Part shown: piece by piece, positions 1-11,800 of the stretch
Layout of the letters: every line of letters begins with the position of its first letter
Numbering within the stretch: position 1 is the stretch's first letter
Source of the DNA: Strigops habroptila
Taxonomy: Eukaryota > Chordata > Aves > Psittaciformes > Psittacidae
Assembly (NCBI RefSeq): GCF_004027225.2
Contig: NC_044296.2
Span: forward strand, 3,268,796-3,332,795
Direction of reading: 5' to 3'
DNA: 64,000 nt
Position numbers and translations under genes: made by a program
The notes under the pieces: model-generated
Databases searched by the model: none
Seen by the model: the letters and a program-made list of their open reading frames with translations, nothing else
What the model was told of the DNA's origin: nothing

Positions 1-851
1 TAGCCATAATGGTTTTCCAAGGAAAATGAACTCTGTTACTTCCCAGTGTCCTTCGTCTCGTTATTGAAGGCACGAGCTGGTGCCGGTTGGGCTGAAGGCT
101 TTCAGAGCAGTTGGAGAGGTGGTGGAGCTGAGGTCAGGACGCGGCTCTTCAGCTCTCCCTTGGTGTGAAAGGGCAGAAGAGGGGTCAGGGCATGTTCCTG
201 GTGTCTTGGTCTGCGCGTGTGTTGAGCCCTGAGGCTTTGGTTACTGACGTGATGGATTGCAGCGGCCGAGCGGTGCCCATGGATCCATGGAAGTGCAATC
301 AGTGCTTTGGCCACCAGTTCTTCTGTTGCCGCGCGCGGTGGTAGCATCAGGACCAGCAAAGCGATTGATGCCACAATCCAGAAGCGGTTTTTTTGTCCCA
401 TCTTGAATGGATTTGATGGCAGGAGAGGTTTAAACTTCCCTTTTGGAGCTTGCCACCAGCAGAGAGCCGGGTCGCTGGTTCCGTGTTACTTCTAAAGCCC
501 GGGATCGATGGGTCCTGGTTTGCTGGGGCAGTGAATAGCCATCAAAAACTGCCGAGACGAGTTTGCACTCCTAAAGAAAAATGTAAGTACTTCACCTTCT
601 AGATGATTTTTAATTGTATTTCTGCCTAGAGCCGAGGTATTAAATACCTTGTCACTTGAGGATGGTCAAAGTTGTGTTGGGAAACGGAATTCTTCACTCG
701 GCTGTAAGAAATTCAGCTGGCCCAAGACTAACTTCAAGATTAAAAAAAAATCATGTTTGTAATAACGGTCCAGGATTGTTTGTCCTGAATTTTAAACTTT
801 TTGTTAAATTTGTGGAACTATGGAGGAATTTTCTAGAAAAAGTGAAATAAA
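1..851 (+). other. Probable 3' end (3'UTR) of a plus-strand gene, possibly MLLT1
   Basis: No convincing coding exon is seen here. The stretch ends in a good plus-strand polyadenylation arrangement: AATAAA at 846-851 followed about 30 bp later by a GT-rich tract (tgttttttgtttgttgtgtt). In human, MLLT1 lies tail-to-tail with ACSBG2, so the MLLT1 3'UTR is the expected neighbour. That identity is inferred from synteny only; nothing in the sequence itself names the gene. It could also be plain intergenic DNA. Confidence 0.4.
846..851 (+). terminator. Candidate poly(A) signal, plus strand
   Basis: AATAAA with a GT-rich downstream element beginning near 877. It would end a transcript entering from the left edge. 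It faces the ACSBG2 poly(A) signal on the other strand about 750 bp away. Confidence 0.45.
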
Positions 852-926
852 GTAAGATGGAAAAGTAAAACTTCTCAGTGTTTTTTGTTTGTTGTGTTGC
901 TTCTCTGTGGGCAGCAATTATGGAGT

Positions 927-1163
927 CATAGAATCCCAGCCTGGTTTGGGGTGGAAGAGACCTTAAAGCTCCTCCAGCTCCAACCCCCTGCCACGGGCAG
1001 GGACACCTTCCACTAGAGCAGGTTGCTCCAAGCCCCTGTGTCCAACCTGGCCTTGAACACTGCCAGGGATGGGGCAGCCACAGCTTCTCTGGGCACCCTG
1101 TGCCAGCGCCTCAGCACCCTCACAGGGAAGAGCTGCTGCCTCAGAACTCATCTCAGTCTCCCC
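927..1163 (-). repeat. CR1 LINE 3' fragment
   Basis: On the plus strand it reads catagaatccc, then the CR1 3'UTR in reverse, so the element points to the minus strand. It is 5'-truncated after the segment ending in ctcatctcagtctcccc. It sits between the two convergent candidate poly(A) sites. Confidence 0.93.
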
Positions 1164-1596
1164 AGCGCAGCTTTCCCAAAGCACCTTGGCAGTGGGAGGG
1201 GTTTTCCATGAGGAACTCAGGAGCTGGTGCCACAGCTGGTGGCTCTGGCAGCCCCTGGAGATGAACAGCACAGGAAGGGAAACTCCCTTTAAGCACAGTG
1301 TGTTGGGGGGGACTCTGATGTTTGTTAACAGATCAGAGTTTTTAAGTCTGTTGCTTAAATCCTGCTGCCGGCACAGCTTTGGGTTGGGGTTCCCTGTACT
1401 TTCAAGGGCTTTGCAGTGGTTTTCCACTGCTCCCAAGCCCCCTCAGAGCTTGTCACCACCCCAGAGCATCCAGCAGAGCTCCAGCACAGGGGCTGGCAGC
1501 GGAGGCTTTTTGCTGCTCCCCATCCCCTTAGACCCTGACCCAAGCCAGGGCTGAGCATGACTTTGCAGCAGGGTTAAGGACACACACAGAGCAGCG

Positions 1597-1602
1597 TTTA
1601 TT
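1597..1602 (-). terminator. Candidate distal poly(A) signal of ACSBG2
   Basis: TTTATT on the plus strand is AATAAA on the minus strand. On the minus strand it is followed within about 10 nt by a GT-rich stretch (ctctgtgtgtgtcc), the classical arrangement. It would give ACSBG2 a 3'UTR of about 1.2 kb. Confidence 0.5.
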
Positions 1603-2781
1603 GGGGGGTGCTCTGGATGCCAGAGCCCCTTTGGGTTCAGAGAGAGGGAACAAACACCCCTGCAGGAGCTCACAGCGGTTACAGACGTGTCACCCGCCTG
1701 TCACAGCGCCCAGAGCAGACACTTGTACCCCTGTGGTCCAAGTAGTGCTGCAGCCCCAGAGCTGTTCCTAGTGCTCTGCAGCCCCTTCAAGCCACCACCT
1801 GCTCCTGCTGCTCCTCCTTTGCCCACGGGAAACATTGCTCGGAATCAGAGAGTATTTGGTTCAGGAATGGTTTCTAATTTGACATAAGGCATGTTCCAAG
1901 GGATCCTTCATTCCTGGTGGGAGCAGGAGTCCTGCCAGGCACTGGGCAGGCTCCAATGAGCCTTGTAGAACCATTTAGAAGAGAGCTCCCGGTACTGGGT
2001 GCTTCCCCCAGCTCTGAAGCTGCTCTCATGTGTCCTACACTCTGTATTCAGTGCAAATGCCTCTGCCAGGACCTTGGGAAGAACAAAACCTCTGGAGTTC
2101 TGCCCACTCCAGGCAGCATTTCTACAACTATAAGACCACAGCCAGACTTCACACATAATTGTACACAGACTTGTGAGCAGTCCCCGGTGTAAAATAGTCC
2201 CCGGGTTGCTCCTTTAACAATACAACTTACAGCTTCATGATAAAACAGACTCCAAATATTGCACAGACAAAGCCAGGAACCATGAGGTTCCACACAGTCC
2301 TTCACTAGCAGTCACCCAACATCCACCCTCCTTGATGGAGGACATGGTGTGGGTAAAGAGATTGAAAACAACTCAGGTACCATCAGCATGCAGTTAGACA
2401 TGCACAGACATAGAGGGAAGGAGGGGGGACAAAAAGAGAAATGGGAAGGAAAACTGCAGCTCTTGGTGGGTTTACATTCAGCTCAGGAAAAGAAAACTTT
2501 GGTGAAAACAGAACATGGGTTTAAGGTAAAGGTTGGATTTGCCCTTGTAAAAATGGAAGGGCGAGGATGGGGGAGCAGAGGTGTTTGGGGGTGTCCAAGC
2601 ATGAGACCAGCCCCAGAGAAGCACAGGGTGTGAACACACTCACCCCACTGTGCTGTAGGGGCAGGACACGTACAGGGAAGCGAGTGGGAAGGGGGCTGTG
2701 TGCTGCCTGAGCCTCCTTTATTTCAAGGGACCCCAGGGAATCCTTCCCAGCCTCTTCCAGTCCACAGCCGCAGCCTTTGTC
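1603..2781 (-). other. ACSBG2: Putative ACSBG2 3'UTR
   Basis: This unique, non-repetitive sequence lies between the ACSBG2 stop codon and the distal minus-strand AATAAA. I see no coding exon in it. A second, nearer AATAAA on the minus strand (2717-2722) lies only about 60 nt after the stop. Short and long 3'UTR forms are therefore both possible. Confidence 0.45.
2717..2722 (-). terminator. Candidate proximal poly(A) signal of ACSBG2
   Basis: AATAAA on the minus strand about 60 nt after the stop codon, within cttgaaataaaggagg. The downstream GT-rich element is weaker than that of the distal site at 1597-1602. Confidence 0.3.
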
Positions 2782-2897
2782 CTACTGCCGGAGGCTGTTC
2801 CCTGCCGGGCCCGGCCCGTCCAGATCCGCGTAGAACTGAGCGATTTGGTCCTTGTACTTCTCCACCACCACTGGTCGCTTCAGCTTCATCGTTGGGC
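2782..2897 (-). CDS. ACSBG2: ACSBG2 last coding exon (C-terminus)
   Basis: The acceptor tttcctccag precedes GCCCAACG; the stop TAG is at 2784-2782. It encodes P-T-M-K-L-K-R and the tail ending in NSLRQ. The two Lys residues in MKLKR lie where ANL enzymes carry the Lys needed for adenylation. The first base completes the Gly codon begun in the previous exon. Confidence 0.94.
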
Positions 2898-5800
2898 CTG
2901 GAGGAAACACAGCACAGGGGGTGAGGGAGGGTCTCACCTGGGTCTCACCCTCACGAATGGGTGCTGGAGGGACGCAAACCTTGAGGAATCATAAAATGGT
3001 TTGGATTGGAAAGGACCCTAAAGCTCATCCAGTTCTAACCCCCTGCCACAGGCAGGGACACCTTCCACTAGAGCAGGTTGCTCCAAGCCCCTGTGTCCAA
3101 CCTGGCCTTGAACACTGCCAGGGATGGGGCAGCCACAGCTTCTCTGGGCACCCTGTGCCAGCGCCTCAGCACCCTCACAGGGAAGAGCTTCTGCCTCAGA
3201 GCTCATCTCAATCTCCCCTCTGGCAGGTTAAAGCCATTCCCCTTGTCCTGTCACTATAGTCCCTGATGAAGGTCCCTCTCCAGCACCCTTGTAGCCCCCT
3301 TCAAGCACTGGAAGCTGCTCTGAGGTCTCCACGCAGCTTCTCTTCTCCAGGCTGAACAGCCCCAATGTTCTCAGCCTGTCTCCATACGGGAGGTGCTCCA
3401 GCCCCTGATCATCCCCGTGGCTTCCTCTGGACTTGCTCCAACAAAGGAAGACTCAGAACACGTGCGCAGACACTGACTTCAACTGCCTCTGTGCTCAGTA
3501 AAATCTCTCTCCCTTCCCCTGGGAACAGAAGCAGCAGGACCAGCCTCAAGGGGCAACACAGAACCACGCCTGAGCACTGCTCTGCTCCCTCCTGCTGGTG
3601 GAAGCAAGGATTCATCCCACCCTCCCCAAACCATGACATGGAAAGTCCACAGGCAGCTCTATGGATCAGGGGTCCGTTCAGGACCCAAGAGGGGGTGATG
3701 TGGTGACCCCAGTGCCCACCCACCACACACCAAGCTCTCCACCGAAGAGAGAGAAGTCCTTCTCCAGCAGGGTCCACTTCTGGATTTTCTGGGCGTTGGA
3801 GGTTGCTCTCTCGTTGACTGCTGAAATCCCATTCTGGATAGCAGCGTAGACAGCCTTGTCCTTGCTGCGGATGATCTCCGAGACCTTGGTGGCCTTGCTG
3901 CCCAGCCTCTGACAGTATTCAATAGCTTCTGGAGCGAGATCGTCTCTTGGCTCACCAGTGTCTATGTTTACGTTGCACTGCAGAACAATACACAGGTAAC
4001 TTGTCTGACACACACACAATTCCCTTTGAACCAGCCACTGCTGCAGCCCCGGGGCCTGCCCCATTCATCAGCCATTGCCCTTCTCCTGTGCTGGATGCAA
4101 ACCACTGCTTCAAATGACAACTCACTGGTGCAAAATGCAGCTGAATCCCCCTGCCCAGAGCTGTGCCTGCCCCCCAGGAGCAAGCTGGGTACGGAGCTCC
4201 TCTTCCAAACTCTGCCTGTGCTGCCCCAAGCTGATCCCTCTTTTTGGGACCACACTCGGCTTCCCTACATCCCACAGCAGCGTAACAGGCCGGTGGAAGT
4301 CAAGACATGCAGCACCCAACTAAGCCAAGCCCAGTACCCCCACCTCCAGGGCCTGGCGTGGTGGCTTTTGCGCAAGGGGAAGGAGGTTGTCGCCCATAAG
4401 TGACCACCACCGTCCTGGCAGGTCTCTAAACACAGTCAGTGCACTTGTGTCACTGGGGAGTTTAAAGCCAGGGTCTTAAAAAGAAATCCCTGACAGGTTG
4501 TTACTGCCCAGACTGCTCCAGGAGATGCTACAAAGGGGTAAGAAAAGCAGCAGGGTTTCTTTTCTCAGTCTCTCTTTTAGGTCTTTTACTTCTGTCACAG
4601 AAACCCTGGTCCTAAACAACAGAACCAGCCGACTGTTTGCAGCTCAGCTGTAACAAGTCATACTCCACAATGCCTCCCATCTCTCCAGGAGGCTGTAAAA
4701 ATGTGGCACAATCCTCTTCCTCACTGGAATTAAACCCATTCAGCGACACAGGTGGATTCCCATCCTGTTTTCCATTACCTTTAGTGTTAGAAGCATAGCA
4801 ACGAACTTGGCTTTGTCTCCAACCAACATTGCATTGCTGATGATGGGCACAGCAGCTTTCACAGCATCCTCGATCGGAACGGGAGGGATGTTCTCACCTC
4901 CTGCAGTGATGATGAGCTCTGGAAAACAGTCAAATCTTGACTAATGCTCAAAGCTTTTCCCCCTTCCTCCAATCTGAAACAACTTCATTGCTCCTTTGTG
5001 TCTACCAGATCAAAGAGCGAACCCGTGTCCCACCATCTGGAGAAGGCAGCAAGCCAGGAGGACTCCAGTCAGGCTGAGAGGCGAGGCTGAGGTGTGCACA
5101 CAGCATTGCAAGAGCTGCTTTAATGCTCCAGAGATGGTTGTGGTTTGGGCATAGGGATGCAGATTATGAGCAGCTCAGCACCCTGCTACTGTCACCTTTA
5201 AGCCCTGAGGCGTGGATGTTGGCACCAAAGCTGTTCAGAAACTGAAGTGAAACACTTGCCGAAGGCAATGCAGGGTGATGCAGAGCAGAGCCTGTCCTTC
5301 TCAGCTGCCTTTAATTTCCTAACGCAGCCCCTTTGCACAACTATTATCTCTTTTTGATGACTGAAGTCTTGCATGAAATTGGATTTGTTGGGGGCGGGTC
5401 AAAGTGGTGGCCCAAGAACCACGTTGCTGCTCACCACTTTCACAACCCCACTAAGCTCTTATTTTCTCTCAGAGGCAACCAGCAAAACCAGCTGGAACGG
5501 GAGGGAGCTGATGGCACACAACGAGAACCTGGGCAGGTCCAGCACCATGAAACAGGACAACAAGAGTTAACTGCTGCTTCTGAAATCAGAAGATTTATTC
5601 CTCGCTCTGGAAACACACCCTGGTTACAGGTGTGAAAAAAACCCCTCTGCTCCCACCACATGCTATGGCACACGCTCAGTGGTAGGACACACTGGAGTTT
5701 GCTCGAACTAAAAACTTCTGAAAGAGAAGTATTTAGAATCAGACTGGTTTGGGTTGGAAGGGACCTTAAAGCTCCTCCAGTTCCAACCCCCTGCCATGGG

Positions 5801-8800
5801 CAGGGACACCTTCCACTAGAGCAGGTTGCTCCAAGCCCCTGTGTCCAACCTGGCCTTGAACACTGCCAGGGATGGGGCAGCCACAGCTTCTCTGGGCACC
5901 CTGTGCCAGCGCCTCAGCACCCTCACAGGGAAGAACTTCTTCCTTGTATCTAACCTGAACTTCCCCTGTTTCTGTTTGAACCCATCACCCCTTGTCCTAT
6001 CGCTACAGTCCCTGATGAAGAGTCCCTCTCCAGCATCCTTGTAGCCCCCTTCAGATACTGGAAGCTGCTCTGAGGTCTCCACACAGCCGACTTCTGCCCA
6101 AGCCACAACTACACCACTAGCAGGGGCTGAACACAGCTTATCACGGTACTGTGTAACCTCAAGACAACCACATCAGGGGATGTTACCTTTAATTCTGCCA
6201 GTGATGTAGAGGAATCCATGTGCATCCAGCTTGCCAAGGTCACCTGAATGCAGCCAGCCTTCTTCATCAATTGCCTCTTTGGTTTTGTCCTCCATGTTCA
6301 AGTAGCCCATGAAAATGTGTCTTCCCAAGTAGCAGACCTCTCCAATGCCGTATTGATCCGCGTTATGGATGCGTGTCTGGCAGCCTGAAATACTCCTTCC
6401 ACAGCTGAAAGAGAACACAAACACAAACCCAGGGCTTGGCTTGGCTTTAGTTCAGTAGCTGAGCAGCAGAGTGAGATCACAGCAGCCCCCTCTCAAGCTG
6501 AAGTGTTTGAACAAAGCCAGGCAGCTTTTTATTACAAGTGCTTCAGTGAGAAGCTTTGAACTTAAAAGGCATCTGCTTGTATAAGGGGAACTCCAGAGAA
6601 AGTTGTTATTGCAGAGAGATGGGTGCTCACACACCTGGTGGTTTCCACGCATTGTTCTCAAACACCTGAGCTTTGAATGAGAAGGTCGGTGGCCTTGGCA
6701 GCAAACTTTTACCATGGTGGTGTTTACTTGGCAGCCTGAACCCCTGGGGACCGAAAGAGCCATTCAGAGCAGCAGCACAATCTTACTGCCTTTATTCATT
6801 CAACACTGAGGTGAACTGCGGGCTCAAGTTACTAATTTTTCCTTCTCTCCATCAATCCCTTGCTTCCTCCTCAGTTCCTAGAGGATCCAGGCCAAGTTAA
6901 ATTGAAGTAACACCACTGCTGCCCTTGGCAGACCTCTTTATCTGCAAGATGCAGCCAAAGGAACTGGCTCTCTGGTGACTTTTTCCTGACAGCAAGACTC
7001 TGGGGATGAGCTGCATCAGGCGAGATGCACATGGCAGATGTAGGAGAAACCTTCGAGCAACTCCTCCTCATGGGCAGCAGTGCTCTGCTCACCGAAAGGC
7101 CTTTCTTTACCTGGTAAGCCTGAACATGTGAGGTGAAGAGACGGTGTGAGGCCCAGTGCTCTCACTCATGCCATACAGCTCAAGCACAGGGATGTCCAGA
7201 CTTAAAAAGAATTCCAGTGTCTCTCTGGAGATGGGAGCAGCTCCTGTGTAGCACCTGGTGCACCGGTCCAGCCCAATGGCCTTTTGCACTTTCTTGTACA
7301 CCAAGTGCTTGGCTATGCGGAAGTTCATTGGGATATCATAATACCTGTAGGAGAAGAATGGTTACAAGATCTCAGTCACAAGTAGAACTTCTCCCAGTTC
7401 CTCCTTTCATCTTCATCCTATTTTAGTTTACTCAGTAAAAAAGTTGTTTCCCCCCCTCCAGCCCTTACTGCTCACCCTCTGGTCCAAGCACAAACAGTAG
7501 AAGCCAAATGGAGTTAGTCTGGCTTGTTCCATGGGATATAATCCCTGACCTGATAGTAAAGTTTTCCCAGTATTCCTAACACCCCTTCCTGTAGTTCAGA
7601 ATTACCCATTCATCCGGTCCAGGTTTGTCTGCAACCCGATTTCCTTGGCCCACGCGGCCACTTTTCTTCGGAGTGCTGAGGATTTTGCACCTATGGATTT
7701 CATTCTTTCTTCCATTTTTTCCCAGACACGAGGAACTCCCAAAAAACTAGTTGGCCTCACTTCCCGCAGGGTCTCCACCAAACTGCCCTGAGCAAAGCAG
7801 AATCCAATACAGCTTTCAGAAGTGCTTCAGCACAGAGTTCCAGGCAGCTCTTCACTACACAAAGCTTAGGACTCTACCATCAATGTTGAGGGATTTCTCC
7901 TTTTCAGCTAAAGTGCCACCAAGAAAAAGGAACCCCAGGAGCATTGAGAAGCCACAGTGGTCTTGAGAAGACAGCAAGAGTCAATGCTTTCAGTGCCAGC
8001 GCTGACACAGTGCCAAGAGAAGACTTGTTCTCAGGACAGATTTAACACTGGGGGCATTTTGCAATGTGGACAGAGCAAATACAAAGCCATTGCTTAACCA
8101 AGCTGTTGGGGTGAAGAAGTGCTGTCAGGTGAGAAACCAAGAAGCTCCTAGTTGTGAAGAGCTTGCTCAGCTTATCCCAGTTTGGAATACAGAGTCAAAA
8201 GGCAAAGGTCAGTGGCTGCATTTGTCAACACAACAGACCCTTAAAGAGGAGCACTTGGTCACTATGCAAATAAGTAGAGTTAGCACAGCTTTTAGAATCA
8301 TGAGATAAGTCAAGCTATGTTGGTTTTAAGTCAAGTTATGTTGGTTTTAAAGCACCCACCCCAGCTACAAGCAGGTGGATGCGGATGAGGATTTAATTAT
8401 GTTTTTACCTTTAATGCATCTGGTTGAGCAAAGAAGACTTGTGCTCCGAATATCATTGGCAACCAAATATCTGTCATCTGTGCAGCAACGTGACTGAGGG
8501 GCAGGTAGCTGATCACCAGCTCCTGCTTTGCTTTAGCATCTGTCAGCAACAGGGAGCATCCTGCTGCCATTGCCGTCCAGGTCAGCTGCAACAAGAACCC
8601 ACATGAGCGTGGAGTGGCAGCTCTTCCAAGCAGGCACAGCTCACAAAACACAGCTCACAAAACAAGTCTACAACATCCCACAGTTTTAACACCAGGGATG
8701 GTTTTCAGCCCATCTCTACCCTCTCTCAGCACATACCCGAGTACTTAGAGTGGGCAGATACACAGAGACTTACATTGTCATGACTGAGCATCACCCCCTT

Positions 8801-11800
8801 TGGCTGTCCGGTGGTCCCTGAGGTGTAGATCAGTGTACAGCACTGGTTCGGCTTCTGTGAGTCGATGATTTCCTGGAGCTGAGAGTCTGGAACATCTCTG
8901 CCAAGCTCCATGAACTCACTCCACTGTATGCAGAAGAGCAGAGCTCCATCACTTTGTAGGCTATCATTCCCATGCAAAATTAAACCCTTTGCTACACATG
9001 AAAAGAAGGAAACTATTTTCTACGTCCAAACCTCTGGCACAATCTGGAAGAGGCTGTAAATATGCACTGTCAGCTCCACAACGTTTTCTGGCTGCCATGA
9101 GAGACATGGCAAGAAGCAGAAAAGGAGATGGTTCCACCCACCACTAGTGCTGCAGCAACCCTGATATTAACTGGGTGTGCCAAGTGCTTCAGTGGGCCCT
9201 GAGGCTGCCTTGCAGAGGGCAGTACACTGATAACCTCCCTCATAACGTGGATTATGGAGGTTTGAACTACAGCAGACACCCACTGCTCCAGCAAGGCAAG
9301 CAATCCTTCACTAGAGCTCATCTGATGACAGTCCCATGGAAGGCGATGGCTGCTCACAAGCCATCAGCTCAACACAGCCAGTATTTGCAAGCCACCAAAA
9401 TGCCCACTACTTACAAAGTACAGATTTGGTCTCTTCTCTTTTAGTGCTTCCCCATACTGGACAATAGCTTTCAGGTGAGGTAGTTTATGCTGAATCTGTG
9501 TTAAGAAGTGAGATTTCGTGAGAAGGAGGAAATCCTGCTTGTCCCTTTCAAGCCTAAGTAACCCTCCGCTTAACATGCTACTGCTACTTGCAATTTTACA
9601 TAAAGCTAAGAGAATCTCATCTGTATTACAGAAGCAGAATGGGGAAGCCTCACTAAAGACAGTCATTTTGACTGGGATGTTGCCAGACAACCAGGGGATG
9701 CTCAGTTGTTCTTTTTGGCTTCTCATATTTTAAGCTCAAGGCTTCGTTAAGCTGTGAAACCACCGTTTAACCTCTCGTGAGAGTGACTATTCATGTGGCT
9801 TGAACAGGGAGCACACCAACAAGGCTCCATCAGTACACCTCTGCTTTCAGATCCAGCATTTCCCTTGGGTACCACCCTCCCACATCTGTCAATAGGAAGC
9901 TGTAGCCCCCAGCCATTTAGAAAGTGTATTTACTTCTAAGATCTTCTGCAGCTGTTTATGGTTTTCCACAATCACCACGTTAGCACTACAGTTCTCTGCT
10001 ACATAATGACAGGCCTCAGGAGAGTTTGTAGTGTAGATACCAACAGCAAATCCACTACAAAAGAAAAGGAAAGAATATGAAAAAGCAGAAAAGCAGAACA
10101 CAATTAGAGGATTATCAGAGTTGATGGCAAAACTGACATCATTTCCAACTTTTAAGAGAGGAAAAAACTTAGGAAGAATATTCCATAAAACAACGATAAA
10201 AAGCAGAGGGCTTAACCCCAAGAGCAAAGGCTCTGTTCTGGGGTATGAGGCATGTCAGAGTGGTGTAAGGGACCAAAGTGTCTCAGGTGGAAGGCAGCTA
10301 CCAAAGTCCAGTGCTGTGATTCCCTGGCATTTCCCATCATATTTTTAATCACAGTGTAAATAAACCTGCTTCTGGATTAACCTTTTGTTCAGATCTTCTT
10401 TTGAGAGAAGTACCTGGCTAAAAAAAGCAACATTAATTTTTGTCTCATTAACTTATAATGAAGTAAACAGAGAGTTAGGTTTTAAGCCATCTTCAGTACC
10501 TTCAAATAGAAGCAGTTGGTTTTGTTGTGGGACTATTCACTGCTCAGTATCCTCACAGGAATACTGAAGTTACTATCTGAATGCTAAAGGAAAATGCATG
10601 TCAAGAGAACACTCACTCTTACCCCGCAAAGATAGCTGCAATGTCAGCAATAATCCACTCAGCAGCATTAAATCCCAAGATGCACACTCCATGGAAACGC
10701 TCTAGTCCCAGCTGCAAACAAGAGAGGAGATTACAGCAATCCTGGTTTTCCTTCAAAGAATGCTTAATTTATGGATCTCTGCTGTGAGCACATCCAGGAA
10801 AAAGTTCATGCTATTATATACAGTAATTCTGTATAGAGAAGAACTACCCAAGACCGAGTATGGAACCAGTTAAGTTTCACATCAAACACTGCCCCACTTT
10901 ATCAGTAGGCAGAGGAAAAGAAAGGATTTTCCTTAGGGTGCACACAGTGTGAGGAGCTCACTGATGCTAATGGTGGTGTAACAACTGCAATCCAGGCAGT
11001 TAATCATCCCTTTGGGCTGGGAAGGAGAAGGTAAGAGGTTAAGTAAGTTAGACAACATCTATTGAGACATTCGGTCCGTTAGTACAGGTTAGCTTTGAGA
11101 CATTCAGTCCTTTAGAGTACAGATTAGCTACGTCAGATGTCAATAATGACAAGAGCAACAAGCTCCAGTGACAGTCAGAGACACTTTGCTATGAAATTCC
11201 AGCTGTTAAACTCCAGGTCTTTAAAACTCCTTCAGCCCTTCTCTGGTTTTATCCCAGAGTGGAACTACGTAGACTGAAAGATCCCACCACAGGAGTGAAA
11301 ACAGAATGGCCTTAACTTCAAGAAATAAGACTTCATAATGATAACAGTTAGTACACGTAATGTTGTTTCTCCCTCCAAGTGTCTTAAATCCCAGCAGTAC
11401 AGGCAACAGGCTCAGCCAGTTTGGACATTTAAGTCTGATTCATAATTATCCCTTCAAGTTTTTTCTGAGAAAGATTAAAATGTACATGCCTCATGTACAT
11501 TAGGGTATTGTCCAGGTTTGCCATCCACCTCAAACACTTCCCTTGCACTGTTTCCTTACCCACTTTTTTCAGTTGGATGTGGAAGCAACTTGCAAGAAAT
11601 TCAAGCAAAACCACTGTGGTAATTCCTAAGTAAGTTGTTCATGGGATGTTCAGGTCTTTCTCTGTCACTTTAAGGCTCTCCTACACTCAAGAGTCAGTAA
11701 GTTGACTACAGGCATTTCAGCAGTTAAACCAATTGACCATTAACAAGGAGAAGTCAACAAAAGCTTACCTTCAGGAAGCTTTTTGCTGCTTTCCAGCACT

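Noticed and set aside
1069-1554. 161-codon plus-strand open frame
   Set aside because: About the first 95 bp are reversed CR1 sequence; the remainder shows no family resemblance.
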